Below are positions 10,901 to 22,900 of a DNA stretch of 64,000 nt, in pieces; the stretch's first letter is position 1, and every line of letters begins with the position of its first letter. Source of the stretch: Ectobius pallidus. Taxonomy: Eukaryota > Arthropoda > Insecta > Blattodea > Ectobiidae. The position numbers and the translations under genes are program-made. The notes under the pieces are model-generated. The model was not told the DNA's origin. It searched no databases and worked only from the letters and a program-made list of their open reading frames with translations. Location of the stretch: the NCBI GenBank assembly GCA_964059195.1, contig CAXKWD010000005.1, positions 95,927,882-95,991,881 on the forward strand. The letters are read 5' to 3'.

Positions 10901-13900
10901 GCGAAAAAGGGAAAAGAATTCCTGGAAGGTGTCAAGATACGAAGCAACAAAGAAGAAAAGATGCAGAAGATCAGAGACCTTGCTGCTCCAGTAAGTTTTA
11001 TTATTTATTAATATATAGCAGATCTTATAATGTTGGTTATTATGTTATAAATCTTGGTTATAATATTATAAACGAGTATTTTTATAACCAAGATACATAT
11101 TTTTAGTCTGGTGAGGTGAAAAATGAAAAAGAACAAACATAATTAGCCTTGTTTTATTTTATGTGCTCACTTTAAAGCCTACATGAACGTAATAAAATAC
11201 ACTACACAGTAATTATACAGTAGGCCTTTTTACTGTACATACAGTTAAAACAGTTTGTCAATTACTCATCAGTAGAGGCCTGGATTTCAGGTGTTGACGT
11301 TAACCACAAAATTTTCAACTAACACATTTAACGTTACCACACCAAAACGCATTGGGGGATATTCTAAAAAAAGAGTATGAAGTTCTTACTGGCAGATTTC
11401 AAGTTTGTACTTGCAGTCATATGCATAAAAAGCCTGGGGACTCCCCCACCCACTGCACCCATGTGACATGACGCTCTTTGTACTCTGTCGCTTAGTGCCC
11501 GCTTCAATTCCGCATGCTTTAAGACTTAGCGGTGGGAGTATTAAGTAGGAGATTTGTGAGCTACCAAAACGGCACACTCACTTCACTCACAGCATACTAC
11601 TAGGGTGATTCGCGTGGAATATATGGACATTCCAGAAAGAATGAAAACTACAAATTTTTAGTTTTAATCCCTCTGTCAGTACTAGGTACTAGGGGTCTAA
11701 CGATTTTGTTTAAATTTTGTAATTGAGGTGCTTATGCTAAGAGCTAAACTTTTATTTGAAAGTTACAAGACAGGCATCGTTCATAGAAACTCAATCTTGT
11801 CTGGTGAACGGTAAAGCTTTGCATTCAGGCTAATACAACTGAATACCTATTCTCTGCAACACAGCCTCTTATTCTATATTAAAATTTGAAGAAAGGTGTA
11901 TTGCCACGCCTAGGTTATACAAAAGTATTCGAGTGCATTTATTAAGATTTTATTTGGATTGTGTATCCTTCAGGGATGCGACACGAGGTACGACAACGAC
12001 TTTATTTTCGTTTTTACAAGCCCTTTATTTGACGAAAATTTAATTTTTCTTAATTTTCTCGAAATAGGTTTAACAATTTTATAGGCTTATTATGTAGGCC
12101 TACTACAATATATTATAATAAGTACTATTTGAAAAACATCTCCCAAGAAATTCTCTGAAGGCTAGTTATAAGCCATTCATTTTATACAATAGACTTGGAT
12201 TTTTTGGTCTTGCCTCGCGAATAATGCAACTTGGAAACTAGGATGATACAAGTGAATGCGTACTACTGCAATTCAGCCGTGTACTCTACACTATATTTTT
12301 TAGAATAGGCTATATTAAGAGTAGAGGAAGTTATATGAATGTTTCATATCACATTTTAAAAATACTAATCATATTAAATGTTGTAATTATGTTATAGTGA
12401 ATTTTCATTAAACTAATTTAATCCTAAAATATTATGGAAATAAATATTTTCATTTATTCAGAGAGACTTGATAGAATTAATTGTCTTCCTCTTCATAACG
12501 CTGATCTGGGTGCCATTTATATCTCCCACTGCGAGAAGACCCTTGTTTATTTACACAACTTTGTTTATGCAGGTGCATGTTTCGTGTGGGTTGGGTGAGC
12601 ATAAAGTAACTGCTGGTGAGTCAGAACTTTCTGTCGTCACAATGTTTTTTAGCATACAACTTGTGAGTGACTACACTTCTCAGCAAGAAGGCGCTCATAC
12701 TTTATGCTTACTTTTTTAGAATATCCCCCATTGTACCAGATAGACTTTATTTTTTCAAATCCAAGCCACAAAATATCATGAAATGTTTTTATTTTATGAA
12801 ACCTAAAACTTGAAAAGTGAGCGAAATCTCCTTTAAGGTAAGAGGACACCGATTTTTTTTTGTGTTTGAGGGGGGGGGGGGTCCAATTTACATGAGGTGA
12901 ACATGTAGAAGAGAAAAGTTCAAGCCTAAATTTGTTTAAATATTAGAGGGGGCCCAGAAATGTTGAAAATAGCCTACTCGTCGGTATTTTGGTAAAAACA
13001 ATAAACTCAGCCAATTCTTAAGATATTTCAGATTTTTTTTTTCATTTTATTCACAAGAAAATTTGCTAAACATTGACTTAGTTAGAATTTTTATTTATCC
13101 TCTAGATACTCCATAAAGTGAGCTAGAATTTTATTAAGGCATTTTTTATTAATCTTTTTTTATGTATAGTTAATTATTTTATATGTAGATGAAAAATTAA
13201 AATTATAACAAAATAAAATGTTTCCAAATATATTGTTTAATACGTGTGCAAAATTTTACCTTTCTACGTCCAATATTGCCAGAGTTATATCAATTTATTC
13301 AAGTGCAGTACACTGAAATAACAGTTTACGGGAAAACGCAATCAAAATTAAACATGCTAAAAAACAGTTTGATCTTGATATATTGCTCTGAACACAAAAT
13401 ACCTATAGGCCTACTATTATATACAAAAAATATCCCTTATTTATACACTAATAAACTGTAGAACTATATTTGTGCATTGTAATAATAATAATAATAATAA
13501 TAATATATATTCTCATAAATAGTTATAACACAAATTGTTTCAATGCTCAGAAGAAAACAATTCACAAACACATGTATAAACAGAAGAATTGGAGGCAAAA
13601 CTTTCTGCCATCTAGTGTGCACATGAAGTACTTTGACATACTGCTACCATTATGGTTGATAAACATGCAGACTGCAGTAGATATCGTGGTAAAAATGCAG
13701 TAAATGATTTTTTTGCTTGTTTGTGAGGACAAGTTTGTGTGCAGAGAATGACTGTTCAACATCTACCAGACATTACTTGGCAGTACTTAAATGTGCACAC
13801 AATAGCTGGAGGTACGCAAGAATCTGTTGTTTTATTGATGATGCCAAAAATAGAACAATTTCTTAACTCGTTCTGTATATCATTGAATTACTGAATTAAA

Positions 13901-16900
13901 GCAGCCATCTAGATAGTTTTTTCTGAGCGTCGATTTGTCTGGATTATATTTATTGGAGTACTTTTCTTTAAAAAAAAAAAAACCACACACAAGGAAATGC
14001 GTAGTGAACTGATGCATCAGTTTTTGTATGTTGCGTTAACTGATTTTTTTACTGTATGTTTGGCAAAACACTTTTACTGTCTGTTGTATACACCGAACTT
14101 CAACTCATCCACTGTCTCAATGAATCACTATTAGATGAGCATGTAGGCATGATTTTTTATTATGCCTAAAGACATAATAAAAAATCATGCCTACATTGAC
14201 TGGCTACTCATATCAACAATGCAGCTGTATCTTATCTGAGGAATGACATAATCCAAGACTGAATCCCAGGGCTGTTGCGTGGTTTGTTGGCGCCCGGGGC
14301 AAGATTTCGTCAGGCGCCCCCCCCCCCCCCAACTCATCGCGTCCAGTCGCTCGTTAGCCAAGTTGTGCGTCGGGTTGCGTCGCTGTCTGTGTTTTTGTGC
14401 CCAAAAGAGACACCTAATCGGATTACCTTACGAAAATACCAGAAATAAAATTATTTAATTTTTTTTTAACAATATTGTATTGAAAATCAAATTAATACAA
14501 GTTTAGTAATGTTAGAAAATCTTAACAATCATAAAAAATACTATAGGCGTTATTAATGGACTACAAATTAATAGTGTGGGTAACCTCGATACATACACTG
14601 AATAGAATATAGAAAAGGGAACCGCGTTTATCAAAGTAAGATAAGGTACTAAACATTAAATGGCATTCGCCTGGTTTGTGCACGAGCAAATGTCGTTAGA
14701 ATTTCCTTCAAGTCTATTTTTTGTGCTTCATCATTTTCAATGGACAAGATGGCCAGAGAATTCAGTCTCTCCTGTGACGTAGTTGATCGTAAATATGTCT
14801 TTATAAGCAAATATTTATTTTGGGATAATTTAGCAAATATAGGCCTAAAGTTATTGGTGTCAAATATTTATTTGTTCAATAAAAACATGCAATGTAATAT
14901 TCAAAATTCAGTTTTACCTAACTTTAAAAAATGTTATGTACATCCTACTTATTTTTAAAAATGTTGTTGTTTTATTTTTGCTGTTGCCACGGCGCCCGGG
15001 GCGATCGCCCCGCCCACGCGACGGCCCTGCTGAATTCCTATCAAGCCACTGGATGTTTAGATGAAGATGCTCAAAAAAGGTTGCCTCGCGAGTAATGAAA
15101 ACTGTTTTTTGATTAAATTAATTGGGAAAACATTGTGAAGTGTATATTATATACAGTGAGTCCATTTTATGAGGAAACCTCGCATCACTGCCGCATTGCC
15201 GCAGTGCAGTGTATTACCGAAGAGGAATTGCAGAAAGTGGCAAATAATTTGTTTAAACGATGTGAGGCATGTCTTACTGCTGACGGGGGTCATTTTCAAC
15301 AGTATCTCAAATATATGGGGAGTAATAAGCCTCTACATGTAGGCCTATGTTATGTTAAAGTCTTGATTTGCTGGTAGTAACGGAACACCGTCCCCGCCGT
15401 TGCAAGCACAGCAGCGGGAAAAGTGTGAGCAGGGGCAACGCTGTTAAAAAGTTTCCGCATAAAATGGATTCCCTGTATAATCAATAAGAATATTCTTCTT
15501 GACACATATTTTGTAAGTCAAAACTTACCAAAAGGACTATCGTTTAGGTGAGTGACTTCTCACCATCATCAGCTGTTCTCAACTGTAGTGTTTCCTTCTT
15601 TATCCACCAGATGTACTCCATGTAGTAGAAATTTAGAAATGAGGTCATTGTCCTTTGGGATGTCAAAATTCATAAGTAAGAGACAGACTTATGATTTTTG
15701 ACATCCCAAAGGACAATGACCTCATTTCTAAATTTCTACTACATGGAGGACATCTGGTGGATAAAGAAGGAAACACGACAGTTGAGAACAGCTGATGATG
15801 GTGAGAAGTCACTCACCGAAACGATCGTCCTTTTGGTAAGTTTTGACTTACAAAATATGTGTGAAGAAGAATATTCTTATTGATTATATATAATGAAAAC
15901 TGTACTGGTGTTTCACTAAGTCACCTTCTTTAGAAAATTTTTTCCCTCAAAATAACATTATATTAAGAATGTTTGATATGCTTGATATGCAATAAAATAC
16001 TTAATATATGCAAGTGCATGCCAAAATCAAGAAATATGCAACAACATGGTAAATATGCAGTTATATGCACTATACAACTACATCAGAATCAGAAGAATAT
16101 GAAACGTGTTCTTCACCTTATCTGCATATCGTATGCAGAGTCAAACTAAATATGCATGTCTAGTAATTACCTATTCTTTCCTTTGCAGATTCTTTGTTGC
16201 CTGTTGAAGCAACTCCTCTTGAAAGTCTTCCAGGCCTTACACATGAAGCTGACGAAGACAGAGGTGGTAGTCAGAAGTCACGGTCCAAAAATATCCATAC
16301 ATGCTCGAAAGAACATCAAGGTGATTCTCAAAGGGAAGGATCATCTGAGCATTGTACAATCCACACGAATCAGTGCAAGAACAGGTGTTATGACAGAAGG
16401 CAATCTTCAAAACATCACTCATCGTCTGAGGATTTCCTTAATAGCAGTTTCAGTGAAGATGGCACATATTTATTAAATTCTACACCAAAAAGAAAAAAGT
16501 GAGTAAAACTACATAAATTATGAGACTTGTTAAAGAAAGAAAAAAAAGACGTTCTTTGTGGCTTTCCATTTTATTCGTCATCCTGGGTGAAGCCATTAGC
16601 TTTCTGTTCCCAAGCTTGGGGGCTCAGACTAGCTCAGGCACAGCAAACTCCTGATTATCCTGGTTAATTGGAGCCGTGACATGCATGGATAATCGAAAAA
16701 CTTGGATAATCCGATTTTTAGGTTATTAGTATCGTAGCTTCAGGCAGTGTTGTTATTGGCTACAATTATATAATCTAATGCGATTTTAATAAGTTGTAAA
16801 TGCTACAAATTTGTCATAATGCTTGTTATACTCCGAATTTTCACTAACGTAATATAGGCTACACATATACGGTCTTACTAATAATCCAGTTGTAAAATTT

Positions 16901-19900
16901 ATACCAGGAATATAAACAGCTGAGGAGAAAAAAGTACTAATAATCCTTGCATAAGGCTGAATGTGTGCAACGCTTTATACTGCCTGACCCCCTTGTATAA
17001 GCTTGACGTAAATAATAAAAATTGCTGATATCCGTAAGAGCCGGTCATTTCGTAGTTGTCCAAGATTGGATTTTGAGGTTGTGCATGCATCCTTTAAGAT
17101 GATTTCTTAGGAAACATTCGGAGCTGCTTTTGCGGAATTATAAACATTATTCCTTGTTTGCGGGACATATTTCCATAATTTTACCCATGATTAAAGCTTT
17201 CTGTAAACAATATAATGAAATACTGAAACTAGATTTTCTCTCGGCAGAAGACACACTACTGTTTGTTCACTGCTCCGACAGATGGCGACTTTGGCGTCTG
17301 CAGTCCTTCATAGCCGGGGGCTAGTAACGTCAATAATCAGCATGACGTGTTTGATGACGTTTCATGTTCAAACCCTGTGTAACCCATGGCAGTTATACTG
17401 CATTTATTAATAATACGGTTTACGCAGAACTTGCGTGGTGAAGAACCAAACAACTGTGCAACGCAAATATAAGCAGCTTTTATTAGTAAGGCTGTTAATA
17501 TATAAAATGTTACCCTTTGTGAGTGGAATAAGGATATAACTGGGTGCATATATTGAATTTTCTGCACTTAATTTCAAATTTCCTGCACTTTATGTTGCCA
17601 TATTGTGAGTAGAGAATGTTACTTGGTTTCTCTGGAAGTCATGTAACATTCTCTGTGCACTGTGTGATGAATTCAAGTGCAGGAAATTAAAAATCTCGTA
17701 TCCTGTTATATCCACATTCCTCTTGCTAAAAAGGGAGGAAGAACTTGCATGGATAATTCGCAAACAGGAAAACCATTTTACAAATAATAGGGAGAAAAAA
17801 CAAATTGTTTATATTTTATTCTGAAAAGTATATCATACTGAAACAAGCAGATCTTGTCAAAACGGAATGTTTTACAGCTTAACCGGTCAAAACAAAATCA
17901 TTGTGATTTCACATTAAATGATGTTATTCCACAACACACTATGCCTTTGCCGAACCATTGTACATTTGAAGAAATTTTTTTCCTAGTCCATTAACATAGT
18001 TGACATTGTCGTTAGTTGAGTAACAGTTGGTTTCATTCCACCCTCAACATTTCTAACGATTTCTACCTTCTGTTCTTTACTAAACTGCTTTCTTTTCTTT
18101 GTCATAAATATACAGTTCAAATAGTATGTAGCCTACAGTACTTTAATTTGTTTTTAATGTGTACAACACAAAATAACATCCTCAGTTTTCAGCGATTTAA
18201 ATTTGAAGATGCTACAGTAGGCCTTTGCAGTAGATATGACGTGACGCTTCGTATCATGCTTGGAGAAACTTGTTCTCCATGCAGGCACCATATTGTATTT
18301 TCTCATTATCGATCGTTGGGTTTTCGAAGTTTGTTTGCTTCAATGGCTGTTCGCTTTTGGTAAAAGCATAAAAGCATACCGTATATACCCGAATACTACC
18401 CGCCTCCGAATAATACCCGCACCCAAATTTTTCGAAAGGAAATCTGAAAAAAAAATCTATAGGCCTCTAGGCCTATATAAAATTATTTTGCCAGGTTATT
18501 CTTGATTAAACAGTTATATTTAACATTACATATCATAAAAGAATTACATATGGTAGGCTAAAATGTAATTTTAAAAATAACATGGTAACTGCCAGCTGGA
18601 AATCTTGCCATCTTATCTGCGCTGCGTCTCTTTCAACAGCAACAACACACTCCAGCTTATTGGCGGGAATCACGCATGATAACAGTGGTCCGACTCAAGG
18701 TCAAAGTCGTGTGGAAATTCACTGAACTTTTCCCGAATTAGTGCTTCTGCTTGTACTGTAATGTTACTTGCTTGGCATCTCTACACGTAAAGCTTTGTTT
18801 CACGGCCAGTCATGACAGACCATGTGCATTAGAAAGCACTTTCTTTGTCTCATTTTCCTTTAATTACAGCTTCGCTACTGTTATACTATACTGTGATACT
18901 ACTACAAAGCATCGTTCTGTATTGAGCCGATATGGTACAAATTGTCGAAATTCAGATGAGAGGAGACCAGTATTCAATAATACCCACACCCCAGTTTTTC
19001 ATTCGTGATTTTTGGAAAAAATATGCTGGTAGTATTCGAGTATATACGGTACATCCTTAATAAATATTTGTGAACATAATCGAGATATGATAAAAGCCAA
19101 TTATAAAAATTCATAAAGAAAGAACAAAACAGAATTTATTGTCAGTGGATAAAAACACACACATTAACTGTCGCAACATTTCAGCCTAACCCCCAGGCCT
19201 TCATCAGACGACTAAAACATTAGAAGAAGGTTGTGGTATATTTAACACCTCCTCTTGTTCGTAGATGTCGTTGCAGTTAAACAGGAATGTATTATTAATT
19301 TTTAATGTTTAAATTTTCATACTTAAAGGAAGGGTAAACTAAAAAAATGCCATTTTCTAATTTTAATCTCATCGCACGGAGCTTTGAATTACGAAACGAA
19401 TGGTGATCTCGTGAACTTCAGGTGCCCAATATTACGCCTTGTACGGGTGAAGTAAAACGCTCCTGTGACGTCACTCCTGACTAACTCGCTGGCAGGACAA
19501 CAGCTACTGTAATGCTCGCGCCTGTGTTTCTAATACACCACAAAGTCTCATTTGTGTTTGTTGTTGATAGAGATGCCTGCAATGTTACCTTCTAAGGACA
19601 AATCTCGGTACTCACAAATTAATATCACACGAAAAGAAAATGACAAGGAATTATTTAAAGAGTTGCAAGGAAGAAAAGAAAATACGGAATGGTGTAAATG
19701 TGGGCTGTGTGTACATATGAAAACGGGCCACGAAAGTGTGTGTTGTTGGGACCGTGAAGTAATTTGTGAACAGAAGGGGGTTGTAGACTGTATAACACGA
19801 CATTGCTCATTCGATAGCGTTATTATAAATAAAGATACACTAGTTGCCAGGCGTTATCAGTTAATACTTAGAGCTAATACAGTTAAAAACAAAACTTTTT

Positions 19901-22900
19901 CAAGATACGAACAGAGTCACTTTCAGATTCAGAATCATCTTTTGCGGTAGTAGAAATTTCTGAAATGATAAAAGAGCTATCTAAATCACAATTTCTAGAA
20001 GAAACATTCAATGAATCTGTGCAAACATTGTCATAAGTTTCATTTCCTAGTTCACACTGAATGCCTACTCTGTTAGAAACTGAATTTTTGTCATAAATAC
20101 TAGATTCCACATTCATGATTTGTCCATTCCCGGATACTGAAGGATTACTATTCAAATCTTGCAACAACTCTCTCATTTCCTTCTTCCTCGAGTACGACGA
20201 TTTTCTTTTCTTCATTGGCGGTGTTTCAGATTTCCCACGCAAAAGAAGTGATGGCACAGCACTTCTTTTTTAAACAGATTGCGGGGTTTCTCCAGATAAC
20301 TGTATTCGTAACTGTACCAAAAGCTCAGTATCATTTTCTTCAAAATGTTGTGAACAAACCGTACTGTATTTAGTAGGAACAAATTTTTCTCTTTTCATTT
20401 TTATCAGCCATTGCTTATTTACGTTCGGGTGACTTATCTCTGTTGGGAAATCGATGGAAAGATATTTTAAGTGTGTTATCACTCTTCGACGATGAGTTTG
20501 TACACCCCACAACACAACAATAAACCATTGTTTGAACAGATACTCACTAAAAAACTGTAACAGTGGACAGAATGCTGTGAAATGTCTTTCACCGGGCGAG
20601 ACTGAGCCAAGCCTTCGTCAAGCGTGACGTCACGCGCCCATCGCGTTACAATAAATAGATTCGTTTTGTGATTAAATGTGAAGGTGTAAACATTTCTAAC
20701 AGTGAATATCATTTCTTAAAAACATTCTCTTTCAATCCGTATGAAGAAAATGATACTGAATTTTTAGTTTACTTTTCCTTTAATACTGAAATAATTGTAA
20801 GTAGTTGAATCGTAAAAATGACCATATTTTTTGGTAAAATAAAATAGTTTCGGTGTTAACTTTCTATTTAGTAGGTATTTAGCAAAATGTAATATTTTAT
20901 ACAATTATCCTTATGATGGGGATGCTACAGCACTCTGCATGCTGAGCTATTTCCTAGAACCACGAAAACTGGCCACATTTGAAGTTATAATGTTCTTTAT
21001 AATGTATAGAATTCATATATAAACTCAGTTTGTTGCTAAGAAATATGCAAAATTAAACAAAATTGTGAAGTAGACATTTGTACAGGGAGGCCATTTTATG
21101 CGGAAACTTTTTAACAGCGTTGCCCCTGCTCACACTTTCCTCGCTGGTGTGCTTGCACCGGCGGGGACCGTGTTCCGTTACTACCGGCAAATCAAGACTT
21201 TAGAATAGTTTATCTATTGTTAAAACGTGCCTTTCACGCTTCTTCGGGTATGTCACAAACTGAACCTGTTGTACGCCACTTTTTCATTAACTTCGAATGA
21301 CACGATTTTGTAGGGATGGTACAGTCAGGATATTTACGAGAAAATCTCCGAACGCGCCTTCTGTGGTTATTTCTCAATAAGTAACAATCCACCAAATAAA
21401 TTCGCTGTTCAACCGTATACATTTTCGATTATTGTCTTATGTAACACACGACAACAATAGACAAGAGTCTCACTACAACACACCGAAGCAACTAACCACT
21501 TGTATGCTTTGTACAACTGCGATGCAATTCGGCATTGCGGCAGTGATGCGAGGTTTCCTCATAAAATGGACTCACTGTATAACCTAAAATGGCATAAATT
21601 GTATGCACAAAAGTGCATGCTACCGTGGACAAAATACAAAATCTATTCAATCTACACTCTTTGCCGCAATCTAACATAGGCATCTCAGTCAGTAATCATC
21701 TCAAACTCTGAGATGAAAAGCAGAAAAGGAGTGTATCCACTGAATAGTGTAAATTCCTCAGTCTTGTGCTGTAATCGATCACAAGTATTGACAACTTCTC
21801 AGCAGCCATAGAAACAGCAGAAAAGGAAGCTTGGTATAGGAAATGAAGGAAAAAATCACACTAAAAATAAATATTACAATTTTGAATCAAATTTTTGTAC
21901 ACATCTCTCAATTTACTTATGGAGTGGGCATATTTCGTGCTTATTATGCATGTTCAAAGTTAAATATAGCTAAGGAGAGCTGTTTTGTAAAATTTTTCAC
22001 TTATTGCTGTTACAAAAAAATATGGTCCCTATATATGGGAAGTGGTCTGCCACCATGGGTGAGTTGGTATCGTGACTGCCAGCTACCTGGGCAGCCCGGG
22101 TTCGATTGCCGGCTGGGTTGGTGATTTTACGGAGATGTAAAGTTTCAGGACTGGGTGTTGTGTTCCCATTCCCATCCCGCGAAAGGACTTGGCCACCCTA
22201 CACGGTATCAACAGGCCTAGTGTTCCTCGGTAGGGCCGTGGGCCTCCCCCCATGGGGAAAAGAATTTTAAACCGAGGTCCATTATATCGAGATTGAACTG
22301 TAATGCATTTCTGTGTAACTGTGACAGTCCCATGTTTGCAGTTTTACAAACTTCTGTAGAAAAAAATTCCATCACACAAGTCACAGTTTCAAGCCTAAGA
22401 AACAGTTACAAAATCACTGTCAACCTTTTCACTGCTACTGGTATGTATGACCAAAAATTGTTTAAAAGCTGAGATTAAGATTAAAAGCATAATGATTTAT
22501 ATACAAAGTTAGGATTTTTATCCATTTGATAGGATTGTCATTTATGGAAAAAATTTATTGCATACAAATTTTCCCATCGATTTAGTGCCCACTGACAATT
22601 TCACTTATTATGAGTCTATAAATCTGACTCCAACTAAAGAGACAAGCTAGCTTGTATGTTGTGTGTTGCGGTTTATGTTGACAGCTTTGTACGACTGGGT
22701 AGCTGCCCTTCAGATATTCTTTCTGCAGGGGTGCCCCCCCCCAAACTTCAAGACTCACCCCCCCAAATTTCATTGCTCACCCCACCCCCCCCCCAAACTG
22801 TATTGCTCACCCCCCAACCTGATTGGCTGTCGACAAGGGCGCCCATATGATATTTTCTAGGGAGGGGGCAATTTTTTTAATTAATTTATTTTTTGTCACT

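Larger units (their letters stand above)
19324..20782. mobile_element. TIR element encoding THAP and P2X7-C-domain proteins convergently
   Basis: The ends taaaggaagggtaaact and agtttacttttccttta are inverted (two mismatches) and flanked by the 5-bp direct repeat atact (19319..19323 and 20783..20787). Two coding remnants read toward each other and their 3' ends meet at 19883-19950. THAP domains bind DNA in P-element-type transposases. No DDE or RNase H-like catalytic region is left, so this is an internally deleted derivative or an element with unusual cargo. Confidence 0.7.

Noticed and set aside
13480..13510. Periodic repeats considered as a CRISPR-like array
   Set aside because: Plain trinucleotide microsatellite; no spacers, and the genome is animal.
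16156..16476. Second open frame over the third NPAT-like exon
   Set aside because: Its phase does not fit either neighbouring exon, and the other frame fits both.
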